The notes under the pieces are model-generated. The model was not told where the DNA came from and ran no database searches. It saw only the letters and a program-made list of their open reading frames with translations. Shown piece after piece: positions 41,611-50,475 of a DNA stretch of 64,000 nucleotides. The position numbers and the translations under genes were made by a program. The stretch's first letter is position 1, and each line of letters begins with the position of its first letter. Source of the stretch: Parafrankia irregularis (lineage in GTDB: Bacteria; Actinomycetota; Actinomycetes; Frankiales; Frankiaceae); the NCBI RefSeq assembly GCF_001536285.1, contig NZ_FAOZ01000013.1:124001-188000 (forward strand), read 5' to 3'.

Positions 41611-43077
41611 TCACACGGGCTCGCACAGGGTTTTGATCTGGAGGTACTCCTCGAAGCCCAGCTGGCCCATCTCGCGGCCGATGCCGCTCTGCTTGTACCC
41701 GCCGAAGGGGACGTCCGGCCCGTAGTAGATGCCGCCGTCCACGATCATCGTGCCGGCGCGGATCCGGCGGGCGACCGCCTTGGAACGCTCGTGGTCGCCG
41801 GAGAAGACCGCGCCGGAGAGGCCGAAGATGCTGTCGTTCGCGATCCGCACGGCGTCGTCCTCGTCGTCGAACGGCAGCGCGACGAGCACCGGCCCGAAGA
41901 TCTCGTTGCGGACGATCTCCGCGTCCTCGGGCATGTCGGCGAACAGGGTCGGCTCGAAGTAGTAGCCCCGGTCGAACCGCGACGGGCGCCGCCCGCCGAG
42001 GACCGGCGTGCCACCGGCCGCCTTCGCCCGCTCGACGATGCCCTCGACGCGGTCGCGGTGGCGCTCACTGTTGAGTGGGCCCATCACGTTCGCGGGGTCG
42101 AGTGGATCACCGTAGGGCACCATCGACAGCATCTGGGCGGCAAGCTGGACGCCCTCCTCGAAGCGGGAGCGCGGCAGGAGCAGCCGGGTCAGCGTGGCGC
42201 AGCCCTGGCCGGCGTGGACGCAGACCATGAAGGTCGACATCCCGATCGCGGTCGCGAAGTCGGCGTCGGCGAAGACGATGTTCGCCGACTTCCCGCCGAG
42301 CTCCAGGAAGCACTTCTTCACCGTCTCCGAGCCCAGCTTCATGATCCGCCGCCCGACCGCGGTGGAACCGGTGAAGCTGATCAGGTCGACGCGCGGGTCG
42401 GTGATGAGCTCCTCACCCCGGTCGTTGACCGAGCTGGTGATGACGTTGAGGACGCCGGGCGGAATGTCGGTGTGCTCCGCGACGATCTTTCCCAGCGCGC
42501 TCGCGCACCACGGGGTCGTCGGCGCGGCCTTCAGGACGACGGTGTTCCCGGCGGCGAGCGCGGGGGCGACCTTCGCGAGGTTCACCTGGGTCGGCTGGTT
42601 CCACGGGGTGATCGCGCCGACCACCCCGTAGGGCTCCCGCTCCGTCCAGCGGCGGGAGCGGAACTGCTCGATCTGGCCGATGCCGTGCGCCTGCGTGAAC
42701 TCGTACTTCTCCAGCAGGTCGGCGACCCAGCCGATGCCTTCGACCGGCCGGTCGAAGGTGGAGCCGGAGATCCTGCTCGGCAGGCCGACCTCGGCCGTCG
42801 ACATCGCCTTGAACGGCTCGGCGTGCTTGGACAGCGCGTCCTGCAGCTGGCGCAGGCAGCGGACCCGCAACGCGACGTCGGTGCTCCATGTGGTCTCGTC
42901 GAAGGCCCTGCGGGCGGCCGCGATCGCCGCGTCCACGTCGCCGGCGGAGGCGTCCGCGGCGACGCCGATGGCGGCCTCGGTGGCCGGGTTGATGTTGTCG
43001 TACGTGGCCCCGCCGTCCGCGTCGACGAGCTGGCCGTCGATGAGCAGTTTCGCGATGTCCAGGCCCGCGTAGGTCAT
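41611..43077 (-). CDS. Aldehyde dehydrogenase (NAD(P)+)
   Basis: A 488-residue ALDH-superfamily enzyme: VVGAITPWNQPTQV, SFTGSTAVGRRIM, the Glu motif LELGGKSANIVF, and the nucleophilic Cys in HAGQGCATLTR (about residue 293). The C-terminal motif GGYKQSGIGREMG is also present. It oxidises an aldehyde to an acid, a plausible step after P450 hydroxylation and alcohol oxidation. It is 70 bp upstream of the P450 gene, in the same operon. Confidence 0.92.
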   Translation of the reverse strand: MTYAGLDIAKLLIDGQLVDADGGATYDNINPATEAAIGVAADASAGDVDAAIAAARRAFDETTWSTDVALRVRCLRQLQDALSKHAEPFKAMSTAEVGLPSRISGSTFDRPVEGIGWVADLLEKYEFTQAHGIGQIEQFRSRRWTEREPYGVVGAITPWNQPTQVNLAKVAPALAAGNTVVLKAAPTTPWCASALGKIVAEHTDIPPGVLNVITSSVNDRGEELITDPRVDLISFTGSTAVGRRIMKLGSETVKKCFLELGGKSANIVFADADFATAIGMSTFMVCVHAGQGCATLTRLLLPRSRFEEGVQLAAQMLSMVPYGDPLDPANVMGPLNSERHRDRVEGIVERAKAAGGTPVLGGRRPSRFDRGYYFEPTLFADMPEDAEIVRNEIFGPVLVALPFDDEDDAVRIANDSIFGLSGAVFSGDHERSKAVARRIRAGTMIVDGGIYYGPDVPFGGYKQSGIGREMGQLGFEEYLQIKTLCEPV

Positions 43078-43106
43078 GTCCTTGCTCCTGTCAGGTGAGA
43101 CGTGTT

Positions 43107-43190
43107 TCAGGCGAGCGGCGTGTCAGGCGAGCGGCGTGTCGGGCGAGCGCGGCGTGCTTGTGGCGGACGGCGTGTGCTCGTGGCGGACGA
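43107..43190. repeat. Tandem repeats at the 3' end of the ferredoxin-like gene
   Basis: Three units of TCAGGCGAGCGGCGTG and two of GTGGCGGACGGCGTG-type sequence encode the Ser/Thr/Pro-rich last residues of the preceding minus-strand gene and run into the spacer before the aldehyde dehydrogenase. Confidence 0.6.
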
Positions 43191-44127
43191 CGTCGGAGAC
43201 CGCCCATTCGGTCTGGCGCTTCGCCGCGGCCGACGGCGGGCTCAGGCAGTCGGGCATCGCGACGGTGCGGCCGGGGCGGACGTCCGCCGACCAGGTGACG
43301 GCGTTCCCGCCCTCGGCCCAGGTCAGCTCGGCCCGGGTGCCCTGCACCGACCCGCTGCGGGGGCGGTCCAGCACACCCCAGCCCTCCCGCCGCAGGACCT
43401 CCAGCTCGAGTGCCTGCACCTGCGGGTCCGCGAGGCCCGAGCAGCCCCGGTAGTGGCCGGCGAGCCGCTCCGGGTCACCGGAGCGGCTCAGCACGGAGTC
43501 GACGAGATCGAGATCGGCGAAGGCCCAGCCGGTTCCCTCCGGGAGCACCAGGCACACCGGCGCGAATCGATGCCCGCCGAGATGGCTGGCCCGCCACAGG
43601 TTCACCCCCGGCCGCACCCCGGCCGCCTCCAGTTTCACGGCGAGGCCCGCGCCGAGCCGGCCGCAGCAGGCGTCGCGGCGGCCGTGCCCGCACACCAGGA
43701 CGTCGACAGCGGGGATCTCCAGCGCCGACGGCGCCGGGTCGGCCGCCGCCGCGACCAGCTCGCCGACGGTGTCGTACAACGAGCAACCGACCGCGCTCTC
43801 GAACCTGCGGTATCCGGCGAACCTGGCCTCACCGGGCCTGCGGGCATGCAGAATCACCCGCCGTTCCTCCCCTGCAGGGCGCCGCTGGGCGGGGACGACG
43901 GCCTGCAGCCGGTAGCCGGGCGGACCGATGAGTGGCTCCAGGGCGGCGCCCTGGGCGCTTTCGCCGACGTCCCGCGGCCATGGCAGCGGGATCTCGACGA
44001 GCAGGAAGCCCGGGTAGGTTCCGGCCGTGCCCGCTGGCGACATGGCCGCCACCCGCGCCCAGTCGGAGCATCTGATCTTCGCGTCGGGGTCGACGTCGGG
44101 TGGGCGGACCCCTGCCGTCACGTCCAT
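43123..44127 (-). CDS. Sucrase/ferredoxin-like family protein
   Basis: A 334-residue protein with the Suc_Fer-like (PF06999) pattern: an early Cys (KIRCSDWARVAAMSP), GCSLYDTVGEL, the thioredoxin-fold ferredoxin motif VDVLVCGHGRRDACCGRLG, and HLGGHRFAPVCLVLPEG. Proteins of this family have a thioredoxin-like [2Fe-2S] ferredoxin fold despite the historical name. It is encoded between an enoyl-CoA hydratase (4 bp away) and an aldehyde dehydrogenase in a P450 operon, so a redox role there is conceivable. ATG 44127 gives the conserved N-terminus. The C-terminal 20 residues come from repeats. Confidence 0.82.
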   Translation of the reverse strand: MDVTAGVRPPDVDPDAKIRCSDWARVAAMSPAGTAGTYPGFLLVEIPLPWPRDVGESAQGAALEPLIGPPGYRLQAVVPAQRRPAGEERRVILHARRPGEARFAGYRRFESAVGCSLYDTVGELVAAAADPAPSALEIPAVDVLVCGHGRRDACCGRLGAGLAVKLEAAGVRPGVNLWRASHLGGHRFAPVCLVLPEGTGWAFADLDLVDSVLSRSGDPERLAGHYRGCSGLADPQVQALELEVLRREGWGVLDRPRSGSVQGTRAELTWAEGGNAVTWSADVRPGRTVAMPDCLSPPSAAAKRQTEWAVSDVVRHEHTPSATSTPRSPDTPLA

Positions 44128-44131
44128 TCCC

Positions 44132-45133
44132 TCAACCGACCGGATGGGCGTTCGGCGCGGGGACCTGGACGAGGTCCCGGCGCGACGGCGGGACCGGCGG
44201 ACTGGTCCGCCAGTCGGCGACGCCCTGGTCACCCGGCTGGCCCACCGGCATTCCACCCTCGTGCACCCAGGCCCAGTGGGAGTGGTTCAGCTCGTGGAGG
44301 GTGAAGCAGGCGTTCAGCGCGTTGTAGAAGCCCATGTTGTCCACGCTCTGGTTCACCGACTCCTTGATGAGCAGGGCTGCCATGGTGGGAATCGAGGCGA
44401 TCCGCCGGGCGAACCGCAGCGCCGAGTCATGCAGCTCGACCCCCGGGAAGATCTTGGAGACCATCCCGAGGCGCCAGGCCTCCTCCGCGTCGATCGAGTC
44501 GCCGGTGAGGAGTAGCTCCTTGGCCCGGCGCGGGCCGAACTCCCATGGATGCGCGAAGTACTCCATGCCGCACATGCCGAGCCTGGTACCCACCATGTCG
44601 GCGAACGTGGTGCCCTCGGCCGCCACGATGAGGTCGCACGCCCACATCAGCATGAGGCCCGCCGCGTAGACCTCGCCGTGCACGGCGGCAATGGTGATCT
44701 TCCGAAGGTTCCGCCAGCGGCGGGTGCTTTCGAAGAAGTGGTGCCACTCCTGCAGCATCAGCTTCTCGGCGCCGTGGCGGGTTCCGCCGTTCACCTTTGC
44801 CGAGGGATGCTGGTTCGGCCCCGGGAGCATGTCCTCGCGGCCCTGGCGCGAGCCCATGTCGTGGCCCGTCGAGAACATCGAGCCGTGGCCTCCGAGAATG
44901 ACGACACGGACGGTGTCGTCGGCCTCGGCGCGCAGGAACGCGTCGCCCAGCTCCACCAGCAGGCCACGGTTCTGGGCGTTACGGGTCCCGGGGCGGTTGA
45001 GCATGATCCGCACAATCACCCCGTCGTCCAGCTCCTCGTAGGTGAGGTATTGGTAGCGCGAATCGACGAGTGCTCCACGCGCATCAGTAACAGCACAGTC
45101 CGAATCGGTCATCGAGTATTGCGGCTCGCTCAT
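44132..45133 (-). CDS. Enoyl-CoA hydratase/isomerase family protein
   Basis: A 333-residue crotonase-fold enzyme (MLNRPGTRNAQNRGLL; LGGHGSMFSTGHDMGS; AAVHGEVYAAGLMLMWACDL; GPRRAKELLLTGDSI). It is longer than typical 260-residue hydratases because of an N-terminal extension and a loop after SRQG. The family converts enoyl-CoA intermediates. ATG 45133 follows GGAGGGAAGGG. It is the first gene of the operon that ends with the P450, and a copy of the 15-bp palindrome lies about 95 bp upstream. Confidence 0.85.
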   Translation of the reverse strand: MSEPQYSMTDSDCAVTDARGALVDSRYQYLTYEELDDGVIVRIMLNRPGTRNAQNRGLLVELGDAFLRAEADDTVRVVILGGHGSMFSTGHDMGSRQGREDMLPGPNQHPSAKVNGGTRHGAEKLMLQEWHHFFESTRRWRNLRKITIAAVHGEVYAAGLMLMWACDLIVAAEGTTFADMVGTRLGMCGMEYFAHPWEFGPRRAKELLLTGDSIDAEEAWRLGMVSKIFPGVELHDSALRFARRIASIPTMAALLIKESVNQSVDNMGFYNALNACFTLHELNHSHWAWVHEGGMPVGQPGDQGVADWRTSPPVPPSRRDLVQVPAPNAHPVG

Positions 45134-45227
45134 GGATGCCCTTCCCTCCGGGCGGCGCGGTCCGCTCGTGCCAGTCTCCCAACACCGGAGGAGACAGGTC
45201 CCCCACCTGCCGCCTTACCGTCCATAT

Positions 45228-45242
45228 TTACACTAGGTTCAA
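45228..45242. promoter_or_regulatory. Regulon palindrome, copy 1 (TTnnACTnAGTnnAA, one mismatch)
   Basis: TTACACTAGGTTCAA fits the 15-bp pattern with one mismatch (GGT for AGT). It lies in the divergent promoter region of the enoyl-CoA hydratase operon and the SDR gene. The 12-bp perfect palindrome AGTACATGTACT (45242-45253) abuts it. Confidence 0.5.
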
Positions 45243-45253
45243 GTACATGTACT
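45242..45253. promoter_or_regulatory. 12-bp perfect palindrome beside regulon box
   Basis: AGTACATGTACT directly adjoins the preceding box between two divergent genes. It may be a second regulator site. Confidence 0.4.
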
Positions 45254-45364
45254 GTCAACCCGGTCGCGGGCAGGACCGGCATGGCCCCATTTCCCCGCAG
45301 GGCCGTCGAGACGCCGATCCGCCCCGGAGCAGACCTGGGCAGGAAGAATCGGAGGGCGCGGAGC

Positions 45365-46192
45365 ATGACCGAGACAGCAGCATTTCGCTACGACGGAAAG
45401 CGGGTTCTTGTGGTCGGGGGGGCCACCGGAATGGGCGCGGCGGCCGCCCGGGCGGTCAGCGCGCTCGGCGCGGAGGTCGTGGTCATGGACCGCGCCCCGG
45501 TCGACTATCCGGTTGACCAGCAGATCACCGTCGACCTCACCGACCCCGGCGCACTGGATGCCGCGATCGACCAGGTAACCGGGCCGCTGCACGCGGTGTT
45601 CTCCGCGGCCGGCATCGCCGGCGGGCCGGCCGTCATGCGAGTCAACTTCATCGCCCACCGCCATCTCGCCGAGCGGCTGGTCCAGGACGGAACACTGGTC
45701 CCCGGCTCGGCGATCTGCATGATCTCGTCGGTGGCCGGGCTCGGCTGGCAGAATCACCTGCCGCTGCTGGTCGATTTCCTCGCGACGCCCGACTACGCGT
45801 CCGCTGATGCGTGGGTTGACGGTCATGATGGCACCTGCACCTACATGTTCAGCAAGCAGGCGATCAACGCCTATGTCGCCCGCGAGTCCTATCCGCTGCT
45901 GACGAAGGGAATTCGGATCAACGCGGTCTGCCCGGGGCCGACGGACACCCCGCTCGCCCGTGCCAACACCTGGCTCGGTTTCGACGAGCAGTACCGAAAG
46001 GCGACCGCCACAGCGCCGTTGCGGGCGGACGAGATCGCCGACGTGATGGCGTTTCTGAACAGTTCCGCGGCCGCCGGTGTGAGCGGCGTCAGTCTCCTCG
46101 TCGACTCCGGCCACGTGATGTCCTCGATCGGCGGCTCGTGGGAAACGGGCCGCCCGGTCATCGAGTTCCTGATGACCCAGCGGTCGGTGTGA
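45365..46192 (+). CDS. Short-chain dehydrogenase/reductase (coniferyl-alcohol/3-alpha-HSD-like)
   Basis: A 275-residue SDR with cofactor motif GGATGMGAAAAR, short loop (FSAAGIAGGP), catalytic Ser in MISSVAG and YxxxK in TYMFSKQAINAY. The spacing, with an insert before the Tyr, matches the group annotated as coniferyl-alcohol dehydrogenase or 3-alpha-hydroxysteroid dehydrogenase. It oxidises or reduces a hydroxyl/keto group on a ring or side chain. ATG 45365 follows GGAGG. It is divergent from the enoyl-CoA hydratase-P450 operon across a regulon box, and is followed by a classic terminator. Confidence 0.88.
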   Translation: MTETAAFRYDGKRVLVVGGATGMGAAAARAVSALGAEVVVMDRAPVDYPVDQQITVDLTDPGALDAAIDQVTGPLHAVFSAAGIAGGPAVMRVNFIAHRHLAERLVQDGTLVPGSAICMISSVAGLGWQNHLPLLVDFLATPDYASADAWVDGHDGTCTYMFSKQAINAYVARESYPLLTKGIRINAVCPGPTDTPLARANTWLGFDEQYRKATATAPLRADEIADVMAFLNSSAAAGVSGVSLLVDSGHVMSSIGGSWETGRPVIEFLMTQRSV

Positions 46193-46208
46193 CCGGCCCC
46201 GTCCAACA

Positions 46209-46256
46209 AAAGCGGCGGCCCACCGATTTCCGGTGGGCCGCCGCTTTCTTTTCTAA
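46209..46256. terminator. Intrinsic terminator, bidirectional
   Basis: A perfect 17-bp stem (arms AAAGCGGCGGCCCACCG and CGGTGGGCCGCCGCTTT) with a 5-nt loop is followed by TTCTTTTCT, and by CTTTTGTTG when read from the other strand. It separates convergent genes; it is the clearest terminator in the window. Confidence 0.92.
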
Positions 46257-47320
46257 AGCCGCGGGGCGGCCGGATTTCTCGACGGGAACGGAGGCAGATC
46301 GAGCAGCGACAGGACCCCTGGCTCGGCCGCGCAGACCCGGGGAACCGCGTTGACGACGCTCATCGCCGACGCCACGGCCACCGGGTCGCCCGAGTATCCG
46401 GCCGGCGAGGAGATCTTCAGGTCCAGCGTGATGCCGGGCAGGCCCTCGACGACCGCCCGGTAGCCGTCGCCGGCGAATCCCAGCTCCGCGAAGTCGTTCT
46501 CCCGCAGCTTCTCGACATGCTCGACGACGACCTTGGCCACGCCGCCGACCAGACCCTTGACGCGGTATCTGACCCCGCCGATCGTCCCGGCCGGAATGTG
46601 GCCCGACGCCACGTCGAAGGCCTCGTCCGCGTAGCTGAGCGTGTGGTCCTCGACGATCTCCTCGATCGTCACGCCGATGGCGTCGGCCAGCAGGTGCAGC
46701 GTCGTCGCGTGATACCTGGTCGTCACACCGGGCGCGAGGATGGGCGAGCGTGCCGCGTCCCGCTGGCCGAAGCCGAAGAACTTCGTGATGCCCTCCCCCT
46801 CCCAGTAGGCGTTGTTCATGAACTGGTACATGTGCACGCTGCTGACCTCACGGGCGAGCGCCAGCGCGGACAGCGCGAGGCCCGCGGTGCCGTAGCCGGG
46901 GTCCATCCCGACCGTGACGATCGACGACCCGCCGTCGAGGCAGGCCTGCTCCAGCTCCTTGTACAGGTCGTCGTCCTGCGCCTTCGGGTACACCAGGGTC
47001 GGCCACCACAGGTTCACGACGTTCTTGCCGGACCGCAGGATCCGCAGCAGGTCCCCGAACGTCTCGCTCGGGTCCTCCACCCAGTTCCGTCCCACGGTGA
47101 AGCAGACGCAGTCGGCGGGCGTGGCCAGCAGCGCTTCCTTGTCGCGGGTCGCTGTCACGCCCAGCGGGCCTAATCCGCACAGTTCGCCGACGTCCTGGCC
47201 GTCCTTGTGCTCGGAGTGGGCCCAGGCGCCCACCAGTTCCAGATCGGCGTGGCCGAGGATGCCCGCCACCGCCTCCCTGGCGACGGTGCCGGTTGTCCAT
47301 TGGATGACGCGGTACGTCAC
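46253..47320 (-). CDS. DapB-like / diaminopentanoate-dehydrogenase-like NAD(P)-dependent enzyme
   Basis: A 355-residue protein with an N-terminal Rossmann region (RVIQWTTGTVAREAVAGILG; LVGAWAHSEHKDGQDVGEL) and a C-terminal domain of the type fused to DapB-like folds in 2,4-diaminopentanoate dehydrogenase and native amine dehydrogenases. It probably reduces an imine or oxidises an amine or alcohol; a substrate is not predicted. GTG 47320 has GGAGG 5 nt upstream; the frame extends upstream only as antisense of the CoA transferase. It follows the CoA-transferase gene by about 60 bp on the same strand. Confidence 0.82.
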   Translation of the reverse strand: MTYRVIQWTTGTVAREAVAGILGHADLELVGAWAHSEHKDGQDVGELCGLGPLGVTATRDKEALLATPADCVCFTVGRNWVEDPSETFGDLLRILRSGKNVVNLWWPTLVYPKAQDDDLYKELEQACLDGGSSIVTVGMDPGYGTAGLALSALALAREVSSVHMYQFMNNAYWEGEGITKFFGFGQRDAARSPILAPGVTTRYHATTLHLLADAIGVTIEEIVEDHTLSYADEAFDVASGHIPAGTIGGVRYRVKGLVGGVAKVVVEHVEKLRENDFAELGFAGDGYRAVVEGLPGITLDLKISSPAGYSGDPVAVASAMSVVNAVPRVCAAEPGVLSLLDLPPFPSRNPAAPRL

Positions 47321-47379
47321 GGTGTCCTCCGCTGTCCGAGGGGCTGGAGTGGTCCGAGGGGGCGCGCCGGGCTCACCGG

Positions 47380-48600
47380 TCAGGTGACGGCGCCGTCGAT
47401 CTTCATCTGGATGATCTGCTCGTCGGTGTGCCCGAGCTCCCGGAGCAGGTCGTCGGTGTGCTCGGCGAACTGGGGGGCGCGCCGGGTGTCCGGCGGCAGG
47501 TTGTCGAACTGGACGGGGTTGGCGACCAGCGAACGTTCCTTGCCCTCGCTGTCGGGAAACGTGCTCAGATAGCCGTTGGCGTGCATCTGCGGGTCGTCGA
47601 GGATGTCGAGCGGGCCCTGGACCGGGGCCCAGGGGCCCTCCATCGTCTGCAGGTGGTCGATCCAGTGCGCGTACGGCTTCTCGGCGATCGCGTCGGCGAT
47701 GTACCGGCCGGCCTCGGCGGAGTTGGCCATGAGCTTCTGCGCGGTGTCGAAGCGCTCGTCCGTGACGAGATGATCGAGACCGAGGTGGCGGCAGACATCC
47801 GGGAAGTAGCGGAAGGCCTGCGGCATCGTGAAGTTGATCCACCGCCCGTCGGACGTCCGGAAGTGGCCCACCGTCGGGTTCAGCGCCACGTTCATCATGG
47901 TCTGGTTGAGCGGTACGGGTTCCTTCGCGGCGCCGGTGAGCGCCGCGTTGCCCAGGTCGAGCCCGAAGGCCCAGGCCCCGACGCTCATGAGGGAGACGTC
48001 GACGACCGAGGGCTGGCCCGTGGTCGCGCGGCCGTAGAGCGCGGCGGCGATGCCGCCGGCGATGGTCATCGCGCCCATCGAGTCGCCGTAGGCGCCGGCG
48101 GGCATGCTGACGACCCGCGGGCTCTCCGGCGGAGTCACCCCCCAGGCGCTGCCCATCCGGCACCAGAAGGCGGAGCCGTCGTAACCACCCTTCTCCGCCC
48201 ACGGCCCGCGCTGCCCGTGCGCGGACCCACGGACGAAGATGATGTCCGGGTTCGCCTTTCGGATGTCGTCGACGTCCAGCCGCAGCCGGCGGCGCGCGGC
48301 CGGGAGGAAATTGGTGAGGAAGATGTCCGCGTCACGGCACAGTTCGAGCAGGACGTCGTAGCCCGCAGGGGTGGCGAGGTCGAGGCCGATGCTGCGCTTC
48401 CCGCGGTTGGGATGATCCATGATCGGCTGGAATGTGCCGTCCTTCGGGTGGTTCACCATTCCCCGCTGAGCGTCACCCGCCACGGCATGCTCGACCTTGA
48501 TCACATCGGCACCCCACTCGGCAAGAATTCCACCTGCCGCAGGGGTGAACGTGAACTGGGCGACCTCAACCATCCTGATGCCCGCCATCGGCTGATGCAC
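47380..48600 (-). CDS. CoA transferase, CaiB/BaiF (class III) family
   Basis: A 406-residue class III CoA transferase: N-terminal AQFTFTPAAGGILAEWGADVIKVE, GKRSIGLDLATPAG, ADIFLTNFLPAA, and the catalytic Asp probably in GAYGDSMGAMT. It moves CoA between thioesters and free acids, a way to activate a carboxylic acid without ATP. GTG 48600 follows GGGAG by 9 nt. A regulon box lies 78 bp upstream. The DapB-like gene follows. Confidence 0.9.
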   Translation of the reverse strand: MHQPMAGIRMVEVAQFTFTPAAGGILAEWGADVIKVEHAVAGDAQRGMVNHPKDGTFQPIMDHPNRGKRSIGLDLATPAGYDVLLELCRDADIFLTNFLPAARRRLRLDVDDIRKANPDIIFVRGSAHGQRGPWAEKGGYDGSAFWCRMGSAWGVTPPESPRVVSMPAGAYGDSMGAMTIAGGIAAALYGRATTGQPSVVDVSLMSVGAWAFGLDLGNAALTGAAKEPVPLNQTMMNVALNPTVGHFRTSDGRWINFTMPQAFRYFPDVCRHLGLDHLVTDERFDTAQKLMANSAEAGRYIADAIAEKPYAHWIDHLQTMEGPWAPVQGPLDILDDPQMHANGYLSTFPDSEGKERSLVANPVQFDNLPPDTRRAPQFAEHTDDLLRELGHTDEQIIQMKIDGAVT

Positions 48601-48677
48601 TGGCTCGCACTCCCTTCCCTAACGGCCTGAAAGCCCGCTGGACGCTGGTCGCCCCGGCCACTCCCTCGACACCATAG

Positions 48678-48692
48678 TTAGACTGAGTCAAA
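48678..48692. promoter_or_regulatory. Regulon palindrome, copy 2 (exact)
   Basis: TTAGACTGAGTCAAA fits TTnnACTnAGTnnAA exactly, 78 bp upstream of the CoA-transferase start. On the minus strand it is embedded in a 27-bp block (48675-48701) that matches the block at 56731-56757 at 24 positions. Confidence 0.65.
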
Positions 48693-48939
48693 GTATGCAA
48701 GGGCCGGCCGCGCCCCGGGGACGGGCGCGACGCCCGCTCGACACCGGACCCCCGAGCTGCACCGGGCCCCCACCGGCAACGGGGAGGCCCACGAGCCGAC
48801 CCGTGCGACCACGGCACTCGGGCCGAGCCGGGTCGCACCTCGGAGGCAGGGCGGACGCCGCCAGCCCACCCAGCACATCAGACCTGGACAGAGGGTTGTG
48901 CGACCCGCGCCCACCTGTTAAAAAGTAGATCTCGCAAAA

Positions 48940-48954
48940 TTTGACTCAGTTCAA
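48940..48954. promoter_or_regulatory. Regulon palindrome, copy 3 (exact)
   Basis: TTTGACTCAGTTCAA fits the pattern exactly, about 270 bp upstream of the ABC-importer lipoprotein start. The preceding CTCGCAAAA resembles the CTTGCATAC that precedes the copies at 48678 and 56740. Confidence 0.65.
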
Positions 48955-49220
48955 AACTGAGATTCCTCCAGAGACGGAAACGGACAAACCGCACCCGATG
49001 GGCCGGCACGGCCCGCAGCTGCGGCGGGTCAGTGCGCGCCGGGAAACCCTGCCGCGGCCGATGAGCGCTGCCCAGAAAACACCGATGATCCTGCGCCTGG
49101 CGTGTCCCCCAGGCCAGCCGGAAACGAAGGAAACCGGCCGAAACGCCGGTTGGAGTGCTGCCGTCACACGAGTCTCCCGTTTCTTTTCTCCGGGAGAACA
49201 CCGGGAAGGGAAGTCCGATC

Positions 49221-50432
49221 ATGAAGAATCGCAGGGCACTCGCGGTGATCGCCGCGGCCGGGCTGTTATCGGCCGCACTCGCCGCCTGCGGTGGTGGCTC
49301 CGACGGCCAGGCCGCCGCCGACACCGCCGGCCTGGCCGGTGACCCGATCGTCGTCGAAGTGATCACGCCGCTGTCGAGCGTCAGCCCACCCGTCGAGGTC
49401 TACCACGGAGCGCTGGCCGCGGCCTCCGCGGTGAACGCCTCCGGCGGCATCAACGGCCGGCCGCTGACCGTCAAGGTCTGCGACGCCGGCGGCACCGACG
49501 GGCCGGCGAAGGCCGTCGAGTGTGCCCGCGACCTGGTCGCCGACAAGACGATCATCGCCGAGGTAGGCGACTACGAGGCCTACCAGGAGCAGGTCAACAC
49601 GATCCTGGCCGCCGCCGGTGTTCCCAACATCGGCCCGCCGCCGCAGAGCCAGTCGGTGCTGAACTCCGAGAACTCCTTCCCGCTCGCCGGTTCCGAGGGC
49701 GCTGCGCTGGGCACCGTCCTGGCCGACGCCGGAGCCAGGAAGATCCAGGTCGCTTACACCAACATCGCGCAGGCCGCCTCCGCGGTGCAGTTCAACGAGG
49801 TCTCCCTGGAACGCGGCCGCGGCATGAAGATCACAGGCAGCATCCCGATCGACCTGACCGCCACCGACCTCACTCCGGCCGTGACCCGCGGCGCCGACGG
49901 CGACGGGGTGGCCCTCGCCGCGATGCCCACGCACCTCGCCGCCTGGCTCACCGTGGCCCGCGGGGGTGACTTCGACCAGAAGATCTCCGCCAGTGCCTCC
50001 TCGCTCGTGCCCAGCGCGCTGTCCGCGCTCGGCGACAAGGCCGACGGCGTCCTCGTCTCCGCCGGGCTGCCCATCGTCACCAGCGACGAGCCGGGCATCG
50101 TCCGGTTCCGCGACGAGATGACGAAACACCAGCCCGGCAAGATCATCGATCAGGTCAGCCTCTACGGCTGGCTCGACACCTGGGCGTTCGCACAGGTTGC
50201 CCGCACGATCGACGGACCCGTCACCCGCGAGTCCACGCTGAAGGCATTCAGCAACCTCAACGATTTCAACGTCTTCGGTCTGCTGCCGGACGGCTTCTCC
50301 ACCACAAAGCCCTTCGACGCCCTGCCCGGGATGCCCCGCCTGTTCAACCAGCAGATCGTCGAAGGCGTCGTCAAGGACGGCAAGCTCCAGCAGACATCCG
50401 AGGGCTACGTCCCCATCTTCACCAAGCCGTGA
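49221..50432 (+). CDS. ABC transporter substrate-binding lipoprotein (branched-chain amino acid/LivK class)
   Basis: A 403-residue lipoprotein. The N-terminus KNRRALAVIAAAGLL followed by SAALAACGGG is a type II signal peptide with lipobox LAAC, and a periplasmic-binding fold follows (ITPLSSVSPPVEVYHGALAAA; VNASGGINGRPLTVKVCDAG, in pieces). This class binds amino acids, but in actinobacterial catabolic clusters also aromatic acids, amides and other ligands. It delivers its ligand to the LivHMG fusion immediately downstream (43 bp). ATG 49221 follows GGGAAGGGAAG. Confidence 0.9.
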   Translation: MKNRRALAVIAAAGLLSAALAACGGGSDGQAAADTAGLAGDPIVVEVITPLSSVSPPVEVYHGALAAASAVNASGGINGRPLTVKVCDAGGTDGPAKAVECARDLVADKTIIAEVGDYEAYQEQVNTILAAAGVPNIGPPPQSQSVLNSENSFPLAGSEGAALGTVLADAGARKIQVAYTNIAQAASAVQFNEVSLERGRGMKITGSIPIDLTATDLTPAVTRGADGDGVALAAMPTHLAAWLTVARGGDFDQKISASASSLVPSALSALGDKADGVLVSAGLPIVTSDEPGIVRFRDEMTKHQPGKIIDQVSLYGWLDTWAFAQVARTIDGPVTRESTLKAFSNLNDFNVFGLLPDGFSTTKPFDALPGMPRLFNQQIVEGVVKDGKLQQTSEGYVPIFTKP

Positions 50433-50475
50433 CCGCGACCAGCGCGGGCGGCGGGAACCGAGGGGTAGCGCAACG

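Larger units (their letters stand above)
48601..49220. other. Divergent control region of CoA transferase and ABC importer genes
   Basis: 620 bp without a gene, containing two exact copies of the 15-bp regulon palindrome (48678 and 48940), one close to each divergent unit. The centre (48700-48900) is GC-rich and featureless. Confidence 0.6.

Noticed and set aside
46253-48202. 649-codon DapB-like protein
   Set aside because: The first 294 codons are an out-of-frame reading of the CoA transferase; GTG 47320 has its own strong ribosome site.
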